Shown: positions 17,801 through 25,282 of the stretch, in pieces
Layout: each line of letters starts with the position of its first letter
Numbering within the stretch: the stretch's first letter is position 1
Assembly (NCBI GenBank): GCA_016931895.1
Contig: JAFGDY010000315.1
Location: forward strand, 57,066-121,065
Source: Anaerolineae bacterium
GTDB taxonomy: Bacteria; Chloroflexota; Anaerolineae; 4572-78; J111
Length of the DNA: 64,000 bases
Direction of reading: 5' to 3'
The notes under the pieces: generated by a model
Told to the model about the DNA's origin: nothing
The model's input: only the letters and a program-made list of their open reading frames with translations
The model's database searches: none
Translations under genes and position numbers: made by a program

Positions 17801-20749
17801 TTTATCGCCATCACCTATAGCACCGGCCGCGGTTCTGCTGCGGCCAAAGCAGCCTTGCTCGCCATCGCCTTTGTGCTGGTTGAACGAGGCTTGTATTGGC
17901 TTCGACAACGCCCAGGGATAAGGAATCGTCAACAAGCATTTATCCGATTAACGTGGCGTTTGTACCGGCGTCCCCTGTTGGTTGCCGGTTGGGCTATCTC
18001 GGCCATCGCCATTGGGTTAGCGATAGTTCGTAACTTGTGGTTATTGGGAAGAGGATACACTCAACAAACCTGGGCCGTTATTGGATTGCTCTTGTTGACG
18101 GGTTTGTACGCGTTATCGGCTCGACTGTTCCGGCAAGCCCGCTTTGTATGGCTGGCGGCGATACTGATTTTTGCTCCGTGGACAATTTTGACCAACTTGG
18201 GCTGGTTTACGGTTTACCGGCCAACCGGGTTTGGGTTTGCTCTGAGTTGGGTAGGTTTGGCCTGGTTTCTCTACTTAACCGGCCTGGTTTTAAGCCGGTT
18301 GGTTCCGGTTGCTTACACTCGACCTCTCAAATCGGTAGCGCATGTACTTATGCCCTTTGCGCTGTTGTGGGGTTTGGCCGATGCGGATACGAGTCGTTTT
18401 ACGTTTGGGCTGGCTGTTGGGTTTTACGGCCTAATGGCGATATTGGAACATCACCGTCTAAAAGAGATTGAGGCCAGGTATTCTGGATGGCACACAATAT
18501 TTTTGTATCCCGCTTTGGGGTTGATGCCTGTTTGGTGTGTTTACCTGTTAGCCTGGCTTTGGCCGGCAGCCCAACATCAATATTTTGGCTTGATGCTGCT
18601 TGTATTTGGGCTATTGGGCCTGGCTGCCGGGCAGTGGCTTAACCGGGCGGCCCCTAAACCAGACCTGGCCACCCTGTATGGTTTGCCGCCATATTTGATT
18701 AGTTACGGGGCAATGATAGTGGGGACCTTAATGGTCGGTCACATCTCATCGCTGCGGACGCTGGCCCTGTTATACGATGCACTATTGATGTTGGTCTCCG
18801 CTTATTTGTTCAAAAAACCGGTTTGGGTATATCTGGCCGCCGTTATTTTGCCTTTGTCTCTGTTGTCAGCTTTAGCCGGAGCCGGGGTTCCCGGCAACCG
18901 ATACGGCTGGTGGTTAATCGGCCTGGCCTCGATTTACCTGATGTTGGCCTGGGCGTTACGTGGGGGCAAACTTTCCGAATACGGCCTAGCCCCCTTAACC
19001 ACCGGTTTTACGCTCATTGCTTTGAGTTTGCCGCCTTCCAGCCAGGATCAAACAGGGGCGTTATGGGGATACGGCAGTGCGGCACTACTTTTTGGGATAA
19101 GCGCCTTTTGGCTCCACCAAGCCTTGTTATTAACTCCGGCTTGCGCCTTGGCCGTTGTGCCTTATGCTATCGGCATAAAAGAGTTGGGGATATCGTCCAA
19201 CTACTACGGGTTGGCCTTACTCCCTGGTGCTGTTATTGCTTTAACGTTAGGGTGGTGGTTGGATAGGCATTTCGGCAGTTGGCAAGATTTCCCATGGAGT
19301 CAAGCAAGCCGTTGGCCGGCAGCATTAGGTAACCGGATGTTAGGTTGGTGGGGATTACCCGTTTCTACACTTGGTTTTGGCCTGGCCATCGTCAGCCCTA
19401 TTTTTACAAGTGTTAGCGGACTACGGGCATTGAACTTTGTTTTGTTGATGCCAATACTCGGCTGGGCCATCTACCGCTTCCGCTTACGAGGTTGGCTATT
19501 TGCCCTGGCCCTGGCCGGTCACTTAGCTGCGGTGTACTGGCTAGACGAATTAGGTTGGTGGAACTGGCCGCATACTCTGGCCGAAACTTGGCTCAGGTTT
19601 TTGCCGATCACCTTGGTTACGGCGTTAGTTGCCTTGTTTATTGAGCGATATAGACAAGAAAAAACGCCCCTATCATCTCAATATCTACTTCAAGGATGGT
19701 CGCGTCCACTTTACATAATATTACTCCTTGACATCTTGGTTGGACAGCTGTTTGGTTTAGAGGCAAGTTGGGCAGCTCTGATGATCAGTTTGACGCATAT
19801 ATTCATATTGGCGACGTTGGCCTCTTTCTGGTTATCAAGAGGCGTAGTGTACGTTAGTTTAGTTCTGGGAGTAGTGAGCCTGGGACAATGGTTGTTGATC
19901 TTGGATAAATCAATTGAAAGTTTTTTGATAGCCGCCGCATGGTTAGCTTTAGGATACGGCCTGGTGGGATATGGCTTGACGCTTTTGCGCAGTAATTTGA
20001 CAGAAAATCGAGAATTACGGCCATGGGTAACAGTCTGGGAATCATCATTACAACGGTTTAGCCTGGTATTCTCTTTGATCATCTTAATCTTGACAATTGC
20101 ACTTGGCCTGAAAATCATAGGGTGGACTGTCAGAGTAATGTTTGATTTATCCTTTCGGAATATGGTGGCTATAGCCACGGTACAAATGGTTGTGGGCGTA
20201 TTTGCCCTGTTAGGGTTACTTTACCTGGCCACCGCTTTTATCCACCATAAACAACGACTGGGCTATGCGGCCACCGCTATGTTATTGATTGGTTGGATAT
20301 TGCGGGTGTTTTATATCCAACAATGGGATAATGTGCAATGGTATGCCGTGCCAGCCGGTTTATATCTACTAGGTATCGGCTACCTGGAATGGCAGAATGG
20401 AAATAGGGTTCTTGGCCGGTGGCTTGACTACCTGGCAATGTTGTTGATGATGGGTTCGCTTTTTTGGCAAATATTATTATTTGGTTGGTGGTATGCCTTG
20501 GCTTTAGGGCTGGAAGGTTTGTTAGCCGTCTGGTGGGGTAGCGCCCGGCGTTTGCGTCGTTTTCTCTACGGCGGCATTGCCGGCGTCGTATTGGCTACTG
20601 TTGGTCAACTGATCAACTCCTTGCGGTCCATTAACCAGTGGATCGTTTTTGGCGCAATTGGGCTAATGCTGGTTATCATGGCAATTTTCATTGAACGAAA
20701 ACTGGAAGATATAAAAGCCTGGCAAGAGATTCTGGAAACTTGGGAGTAA
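14891..20749 (+). CDS. Giant zinc-ribbon multi-membrane protein
   Basis: A 1952-residue protein. It begins with a zinc ribbon (MRCPKCDD...CPNCQFAG, two CxxC pairs in the first 22 residues), then a soluble, helical, charged part (about 25-195), an Ala/Ser/Pro linker (about 197-255), and then near-continuous hydrophobic segments to the end, several dozen in number. The first membrane part (ERTLQALLFLGIFLLFAAAI) recalls the DUF2157/DUF2339 kind of poly-membrane protein. No catalytic motif is visible. It is followed by a PrsW-like protease gene after 3 bases and an LmeA-like gene, so an envelope role (sensing, scaffold or lipid transport) is the best inference. Start chosen with AAGGGGTGAG upstream. 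Confidence 0.6.
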   Translation: MRCPKCDDPTYTPSKPCPNCQFAGDEGFVEELAHVKWMLGESNRWRTLGIRFQDQEIIQREYLARQRNLEVKLGLRLPPFTEEEAQEAWPELFQREALLQKMAEWSAANFFKSGATQKMVRQASQQREELLEQLAGHPRPTYPQTNADRLDVTQFLLEAVNYLSQNQCFINTEAEAKVRAPLLAEKDELETKLGLRSPGEVAAEQVEATSSAEVDATQQAESVSGPASPGPSASSLPAVSPPQQPSPTRPAVPLSERLWQTLLSERTLQALLFLGIFLLFAAAISFVIWGWKDFSAPMRVAIPTIFTIIFFGLGWYVRAKTSLYRSGIALSAIAALLIPIDFYTVYVNFHIPPDLWPFFWFVTSVFCLIAYSVAAFIIRSRFFGYLIGVAAGSVALALIQMGHQAFGLSTDWRIAGLSIVALGLTTGAAVLNRYGKEKLRFLTDSFRYLSLLTVSVIMPLAFGWRFLGRDTYDPLHYALTVSWWCGCFIFGWGAFYYRSRSLGVLAAIALPGSTFLTQAAVFNLAGISPAWHAFGLALLVPLYFIAGYRLLADEDDPVVHSHGRVANWGGVVLLVVAALWPVMVEVSNGTAAASTYAVLTGAAVLTSLLWQRPTYLYLASVFSLLAITFVMTELELSWAQLSVGWASLAIAHILVALSLGSRFPTPLPNYALPLVVSGYTISALAILPPLFPYDGHLLAYALGNWLGLSMWASRLAHTRQPGFAAKTSAGKTVFHWFTVLSLPVWLWVLFANRRPIDFSLPLALTTLAWVMVMSSYWLGRVDRIYRIPWWLVGMAVSVAAPVVAFIIVPNGLTLAVTLLAAGLLYFTDAVIRRQRGELVPAGLVTAGGYLLLLSRLQVSFDALSFALALLIAVYFLVSLRREQKRSAIFTHQYLAPLYITSHLLSLFLLWRIYVRPLDRLFFDLPWTDEMRLWGAAAQFLLGLIYGLYAWSTYKERWGHVAAWLIAAAGAFIAITYSTGRGSAAAKAALLAIAFVLVERGLYWLRQRPGIRNRQQAFIRLTWRLYRRPLLVAGWAISAIAIGLAIVRNLWLLGRGYTQQTWAVIGLLLLTGLYALSARLFRQARFVWLAAILIFAPWTILTNLGWFTVYRPTGFGFALSWVGLAWFLYLTGLVLSRLVPVAYTRPLKSVAHVLMPFALLWGLADADTSRFTFGLAVGFYGLMAILEHHRLKEIEARYSGWHTIFLYPALGLMPVWCVYLLAWLWPAAQHQYFGLMLLVFGLLGLAAGQWLNRAAPKPDLATLYGLPPYLISYGAMIVGTLMVGHISSLRTLALLYDALLMLVSAYLFKKPVWVYLAAVILPLSLLSALAGAGVPGNRYGWWLIGLASIYLMLAWALRGGKLSEYGLAPLTTGFTLIALSLPPSSQDQTGALWGYGSAALLFGISAFWLHQALLLTPACALAVVPYAIGIKELGISSNYYGLALLPGAVIALTLGWWLDRHFGSWQDFPWSQASRWPAALGNRMLGWWGLPVSTLGFGLAIVSPIFTSVSGLRALNFVLLMPILGWAIYRFRLRGWLFALALAGHLAAVYWLDELGWWNWPHTLAETWLRFLPITLVTALVALFIERYRQEKTPLSSQYLLQGWSRPLYIILLLDILVGQLFGLEASWAALMISLTHIFILATLASFWLSRGVVYVSLVLGVVSLGQWLLILDKSIESFLIAAAWLALGYGLVGYGLTLLRSNLTENRELRPWVTVWESSLQRFSLVFSLIILILTIALGLKIIGWTVRVMFDLSFRNMVAIATVQMVVGVFALLGLLYLATAFIHHKQRLGYAATAMLLIGWILRVFYIQQWDNVQWYAVPAGLYLLGIGYLEWQNGNRVLGRWLDYLAMLLMMGSLFWQILLFGWWYALALGLEGLLAVWWGSARRLRRFLYGGIAGVVLATVGQLINSLRSINQWIVFGAIGLMLVIMAIFIERKLEDIKAWQEILETWE

Positions 20750-20752
20750 ACA

Positions 20753-22048
20753 ATGAATTTAACAAATACAGAAATGCCAATCTGGTTGAAACAGGTTTTG
20801 GCCATTGGTGGTTTATTGCTGGCCCTGTCGGGTTTACCGGCGCTCTTTGGTTTCTTTTGCCTTGCTTTGCTTTTGATTTTATCAGACGATAGTGAAGCCA
20901 TTACCGTAGGATTGGTCAGCTTCACGGTAATGGTCATCACGGTTGGGGCCGGAGGGGCCACATTTTGGCATGGTCTGCGTTCTCTGCAAAGAAGAGTATC
21001 AAAACCGTTACACTTGCCCCCGGTATGGACGCTACTGGGAATCTTTCTGATATGTATCCCAACAGGTCTATTTATTGTGGAAAATGGTATTGCCGCCGGG
21101 CTGTTCTTTCCACCTACTCTGTTACTTACCGGGGCGCTGCCGCCAGTATTGGCAATGAGTTGGTTTGCCGGTCGGGGTTCGGGAGAGCTAACCTGGCGGC
21201 GAGGGATAGTGGCCCTGGCCGGAGGCATGACGGTTAGTATGGCCCTCGCCGTTATGCTGGAAACCCTGTTCGCGGCTACTCTTTTGACCCTGGTCTTTGA
21301 TTTGGCCAATTCAATCGCCAACAATATAGGTACTCTATCCCAGGCCCTGATGGGAAAGAACATTACTGGAGCCGTTGCCACTTCTGGGTTTGTTTTTATT
21401 TTTATCCAGATTACGATTGTCGCTCCGGTGGTTGAAGAATTAGCAAAGCCCCTAGTGACTCTGCCTGTAATTGGTCGTCTCTCCAGTTCAGGCGCTTTCC
21501 TGATGGGGGCGATGGCCGGCGCCGGATTCGCCATGTTAGAGAACATAGTATATGCCGGCTTGGGGTTTTCTTTTTGGGCCGGGATTTTGCTCATAAGAGG
21601 GATAGGAGCAGCCATTCATCCCCTTGGTTCTGGATTGGTAGCCCAAGGTTGGCGTGACGTTCTGCGGCGTGAAAAAAATGCAGGGGCCCGTTGGTTTGCT
21701 CGTTTTGGCTTGGCCACAGGCATCCACCTGTTATGGAACCTGAGTTCCCTTTTACTCATTATGCTCGTCGGGGCGCAATTTTTCAACGAACTGCCGAGGG
21801 GGATCAATGTGTTGGGATTATTGGCAGCAGGAACAATTTTGGTCTTGCTCATTGGGTTGGGGATAGCAACATTATGGATAGGCCGTGCCATCAGTCAAAA
21901 AAAGTTTCAATCCGCCGCTTTCATAAAGCCAGAAAAACTCGAAGTGAGTTTTATTTTCTCCGACAGGGCAGTAGCGATCTGGGCCGTAGTCTGCCTAGTA
22001 GCAACTATACCTGTCGGGATCATTGGCTGGCAACTTCTTATAAGATAG
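20753..22048 (+). CDS. prsW: PrsW-like intramembrane metalloprotease
   Basis: A 431-residue membrane protein with about ten hydrophobic segments and the three PrsW signatures: EELAKP (about 228-233), FAMLENIVYAG (about 259-269) and GIHLLWN (about 322-328), plus AAIHPLGSG between the last two. Glu-Glu and His residues of these motifs should form the metal site. Known PrsW proteins make a site-1 cut in membrane anti-sigma factors; bacterial relatives of this size also exist with unknown substrates. It starts 3 bases after the giant membrane protein ends, so both are co-translated. The giant protein or the following small secreted protein could be the substrate (inference). Confidence 0.8.
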   Translation: MNLTNTEMPIWLKQVLAIGGLLLALSGLPALFGFFCLALLLILSDDSEAITVGLVSFTVMVITVGAGGATFWHGLRSLQRRVSKPLHLPPVWTLLGIFLICIPTGLFIVENGIAAGLFFPPTLLLTGALPPVLAMSWFAGRGSGELTWRRGIVALAGGMTVSMALAVMLETLFAATLLTLVFDLANSIANNIGTLSQALMGKNITGAVATSGFVFIFIQITIVAPVVEELAKPLVTLPVIGRLSSSGAFLMGAMAGAGFAMLENIVYAGLGFSFWAGILLIRGIGAAIHPLGSGLVAQGWRDVLRREKNAGARWFARFGLATGIHLLWNLSSLLLIMLVGAQFFNELPRGINVLGLLAAGTILVLLIGLGIATLWIGRAISQKKFQSAAFIKPEKLEVSFIFSDRAVAIWAVVCLVATIPVGIIGWQLLIR

Positions 22049-22067
22049 TGATCTTGACGAGACAAAT

Positions 22068-22628
22068 ATGAGACGCTTAGAACCTTTTTTACTTAACGGC
22101 GCAAACATCTGGATAGCCACAGTTTTAGTTGTCGCTAACCTTTTAGCTTGGTTTAACCTTTTACAGTCCATTTCAAAGCCTTATATCGTCGAACCCATAA
22201 GAGACCCGGAAATTGTCACTTTACTAGATTATATTCGCTCTGGAGACCATTCAGGGGAAACCTGGGAAGTGACTCTCACCGAATTAGAGGCCGAACAAAC
22301 AATAACGTGGTATTTGCAACGTTATCCTCAGATTCCGTTCGCCCATCCTGATATAGAAATTACGCCCGGTTATGTAGCCGGTGAAGGGGATGCCACCATT
22401 GCCGGGCTAAGGGTTCCCGTTGGCGGTAAAGCCCGTGTTGACCTAAATGAAAAAGGGTTACCCATTGTTGATATTCTGGAATTGAGTCTGCCGATACCCG
22501 GGCCAATCCGGGAAACCATCGAAAGACAGATCCAGTTCCAACTGGGGCGCGCCAAGCAGTTACCAGTCCGTTTCACTGAGGCAGAATGGTATGAGGGTAA
22601 AGTTGTCGTACGTGGCTACATTCGATAA
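22068..22628 (+). CDS. LmeA/DUF2993-like secreted membrane-anchored protein
   Basis: A 186-residue protein with one N-terminal membrane anchor (about 12-35) and an extracytoplasmic domain. The later part, with VPVGGKARVDLNEKGLP and LELSLPIPGPIRETIERQ followed by LPVRFTEAEWYEGKVVVRG, resembles the lipid-binding DUF2993 (LmeA) fold, where a beta sheet is followed by a small-helix segment and a final strand. Third gene of the operon begun at 14891. It is convergent with parB; 131 bases separate them and hold the palindrome at 22726. Confidence 0.5.
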   Translation: MRRLEPFLLNGANIWIATVLVVANLLAWFNLLQSISKPYIVEPIRDPEIVTLLDYIRSGDHSGETWEVTLTELEAEQTITWYLQRYPQIPFAHPDIEITPGYVAGEGDATIAGLRVPVGGKARVDLNEKGLPIVDILELSLPIPGPIRETIERQIQFQLGRAKQLPVRFTEAEWYEGKVVVRGYIR

Positions 22629-22725
22629 TTGAAAAACTTCTTTGCCAAAAACAAACCTCTGTATTCCAGCCTCAAATAAAACAAAAGCCGAAGCAATAGT
22701 GCCTCGACTTATCAATGACGCGATG

Positions 22726-22757
22726 ATGTAAATGGGAACCCGGGTTCCCATTTACAT
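22726..22757. promoter_or_regulatory. Candidate parS centromere: perfect 32-bp palindrome
   Basis: A perfect palindrome without a loop: half site ATGTAAATGGGAACCC followed by its exact reverse complement. It ends 2 bases beyond the parB stop codon. The 20 bases GGGAACCCGGGTTCCCATTT recur inside parB at 23702-23721. Perfect palindromes repeated at a parAB locus are typical of ParB binding sites. It is not followed by a T-run, so a terminator is less likely. Confidence 0.6.
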
Positions 22758-22759
22758 AG

Positions 22760-24409
22760 TCAATTACCGTTCACAACAACCATGCTGACAATTTCGGCCT
22801 TCATCATCTTAAATTGACTTTCACCCCGTTTAACCAATAATTCGTGCGCCCAATAAATTGAGGCACCGGATTCCACTTCGTATACCGCCAAATCAGAATA
22901 ACTTGGATTTCTTTCGCCCTTGAGCATTGGCAACGACATCGCTTCGCCAGCCCTTAAAGCTTCAGCATCAAGTTCAATCTGTTTAAAAAATGGTTCCAAC
23001 CGGCTCGATAGTACAACGTCACTCTGTCGCCAGGCCAAAAGCTGGTCAAGTATCTGACCGCCGGTAAAAACCTCTGTTTCAAAGACCTCAAATTTTTCAG
23101 AAGGCAAATGGCGTCTCAAGCCGTCCAAGGGAGGAATGACCGAAAGCAAGCTCACTTCAGCAATTTTTGAACTACTCAAACCCTCGGCTTTGAGTAAGAC
23201 TTCTTCCAGGGCTTGACGCAACGCCTGCAATGCTTGTTTTGTTTTTGAATCCTTGGCCCTAAACGCTATAGCCGTAATAGTTTCCTCGTAGTTCTCTGGC
23301 GGCAAAGACAAAAGAGAATGAATGGTTTTGGCCGCATCCAAAACCCGTTTTTCAAAACGCTGTTCAACCGTGGTTTGTGATACCTCCCGCAACAACGACT
23401 TGGGCCTTGAGTCGGGAACAATTTCCTGCAACACCTTTCTGCCACTCAATTTCTCGTCTACAATACGTTGAATCATTGCCACTTGTTCTTCATCTGTTTT
23501 TAATCTCATAACAGGCCGCAACTGCTTCTCGGTCAGTTGAGCGGCTTCACATAAATCCTGAGCCATATCTGACAGGTTTAGAAGGGCCAAGTAATTCCTG
23601 ACCATCCTGTCGCTAATGGCCCGGCCGGTGAGATTTTTTACTCGTTGTCCCACTGCTACTTGTAGCTCTCGTTGACTGGGCAATTTAATGGTGTTTTCTC
23701 CGGGAACCCGGGTTCCCATTTCAACATTTAATCGTTCCATAATCCGCTGAATAGAACGCGCCCGCGCAAGAGCCGGCAAATCCACGCGCGCTGCATTTTC
23801 CGCCTCTTGCCGTTGATGGATAACCTCCTCATCCGCAGGCATGGTTTCGATAATACACTTGACTCTCTTGAATTCTTCATATCCCTGTTGGACCAATAAA
23901 TGATGCGCCCAAAAACGTCGTTCCCCTTCGCCTAGCCGATAGGTAGTTCTATCAGGCTGATCAGGATCATCAATACGATACACGTTGAGGGGTTGGCGCA
24001 AACCAACTTCTTGAATAGAACGGGCTAAAGCTAAAAGTCCTGTATCCTCAACTTCTTCGTCATCTTCCTCCACTGCCCCTTTGTTACGACCCCCCAAAAT
24101 CAAGAGAGCCACTGTATCCCCTCGTTCAGCCCTCAACACCAATTCCTGCATAGCCTGTTCAGGCAAAATATCTTTGCTGTGGATAGCCACCCGTAAATCA
24201 TGCGGCAAAAGATGACGGGGCTGAGAAAGGTCGGGCATAATGCGATCAAGATCAATGTCATAAACCCTCTGATCAGTAGGACGAAAACCAATCTCAACCG
24301 AAGACATACTCCCGGCCAATTTGTCAATAACACTCCCCGCTCCTGTCTGCTCGACGGGCATCCCTTTTGCGCCTAACGTACGCTGAATACTAATTTTTCG
24401 TTTGGCCAT
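22760..24409 (-). CDS. parB: ParB-like centromere-binding protein
   Basis: A 549-residue ParB-family protein, about twice the size of chromosomal ParB. The N-terminal ParB/Srx-like region has YDIDLDRIMPDLSQPR, an insertion, and YRLGEGERRFWAH, the place where ParB proteins carry the CTP-binding GERRxRA motif. A helix-turn-helix region follows (LPSQRELQVAVGQRV, then ISDRMVRNYLALLNL). The C-terminus ends in a second, weaker copy of the GERR-type region (YWAHELLVKRG). ATG 24409 is preceded by GGGGGAGGA, and overlaps the end of parA by 20 bases. It should bind the palindromes at 22726 and 23702 and work with ParA in DNA segregation. Confidence 0.75.
   Translation of the reverse strand: MAKRKISIQRTLGAKGMPVEQTGAGSVIDKLAGSMSSVEIGFRPTDQRVYDIDLDRIMPDLSQPRHLLPHDLRVAIHSKDILPEQAMQELVLRAERGDTVALLILGGRNKGAVEEDDEEVEDTGLLALARSIQEVGLRQPLNVYRIDDPDQPDRTTYRLGEGERRFWAHHLLVQQGYEEFKRVKCIIETMPADEEVIHQRQEAENAARVDLPALARARSIQRIMERLNVEMGTRVPGENTIKLPSQRELQVAVGQRVKNLTGRAISDRMVRNYLALLNLSDMAQDLCEAAQLTEKQLRPVMRLKTDEEQVAMIQRIVDEKLSGRKVLQEIVPDSRPKSLLREVSQTTVEQRFEKRVLDAAKTIHSLLSLPPENYEETITAIAFRAKDSKTKQALQALRQALEEVLLKAEGLSSSKIAEVSLLSVIPPLDGLRRHLPSEKFEVFETEVFTGGQILDQLLAWRQSDVVLSSRLEPFFKQIELDAEALRAGEAMSLPMLKGERNPSYSDLAVYEVESGASIYWAHELLVKRGESQFKMMKAEIVSMVVVNGN
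23702..23717. promoter_or_regulatory. Candidate parS inside parB
   Basis: GGGAACCCGGGTTCCC, a perfect 16-bp palindrome, identical to the core of the palindrome beyond the parB stop (with four more identical bases, ATTT, on one side). It codes for Gly-Thr-Arg-Val-Pro in parB. A parS inside the parB gene is also known from Bacillus subtilis spo0J. Confidence 0.6.
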
Positions 24410-25211
24410 TCCTCCCCCTGAATCCGGTTCGCTTAAGCACCTCTGTTCCCAGCAGACGATACATCTCTGCATACCGCACAAATTCAATACCACTACAAAA
24501 AACTAATGGAACCTGAGACTCTGTTGACTCTCGCACTCGTACAGAAGCGGCAATGATGGTATTAAAAACCATGTCTCCATACATTTCTCGGACCACCTCT
24601 TCTGTTGTTTGGTCATAAACCGTTCGCGGATCTGTATTATTGATTAACAAACCTAAAACTTTCAAGGTTGGATTATACCACTTTTGCGCAGAGTAAATAT
24701 ATTCCATTGTGTCGCCCAACGCCCCCCTTCCGGCAGCCCCGGGGTCAACCGGTACCAACACATAATCGCTGGCAGCCAAAGCATTCATCGTTAATCTGTC
24801 TAAACTGGGCGGGCAATCAATCAGCACCCAATCTACCTGGTCCACATTATTCATCCGGTCAACACTGGCCCTGATCCGGGTAAAACAACTACGCAGCCGA
24901 AGTTCGCCTCCTTCAATCTGCGTCTGTCCACTCTTGATGCCCTTCAAGCCATCATCAGCGGGAATAATTTTTAAATTTTCATACTTGGTTGGTTGAACCG
25001 CAGCGCCCAACATTCCATCGTCAATCAACACAGACGATAGTGTTTCTGCGCCAGCATATACGCCAAAAAAAGCTTCTCCCAATGTTTTCTGAGGGTCAAT
25101 ATCAATACACAACACCCGAAATCCTGCCTCTATAAGAACCCCGGCCAGGTTAAAAGTTGTTGTACTTTTTGCTGAACCACCTTTCAAGTTTGCCAAAGCA
25201 ATAACGTTCAT
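24390..25211 (-). CDS. parA: ParA-like partition ATPase
   Basis: A 273-residue Walker-type ATPase. The deviant Walker A motif is NLKGGSAKSTTTFNL (about residues 8-22), followed by CIDIDPQKTLG and the Walker B-like VLIDCPPSLD (about 132-141). There is no N-terminal helix-turn-helix, so it is the short Soj/ParA-Ib size class. It should form a nucleoid-bound gradient that ParB-bound centromeres follow. In relatives the second Lys of the GK-like Walker A and the signature Lys are both kept, as here. It lies 71 bases after the initiator-like gene and overlaps parB, forming one minus-strand operon. The ATG has GAGGA upstream. Confidence 0.9.
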   Translation of the reverse strand: MNVIALANLKGGSAKSTTTFNLAGVLIEAGFRVLCIDIDPQKTLGEAFFGVYAGAETLSSVLIDDGMLGAAVQPTKYENLKIIPADDGLKGIKSGQTQIEGGELRLRSCFTRIRASVDRMNNVDQVDWVLIDCPPSLDRLTMNALAASDYVLVPVDPGAAGRGALGDTMEYIYSAQKWYNPTLKVLGLLINNTDPRTVYDQTTEEVVREMYGDMVFNTIIAASVRVRESTESQVPLVFCSGIEFVRYAEMYRLLGTEVLKRTGFRGRNGQTKN

Positions 25212-25282
25212 GGTAAATCCTCAACTTCAAATCGTTGACAACTTAAAATTACCCCAGATAGCTGAAAACATCTCACCGGCGG

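Noticed and set aside
22726..22757. Palindrome as a shared terminator between parB and the LmeA-like gene
   Set aside because: It has no loop and no T-run, and its core recurs inside parB, which fits a binding site better.
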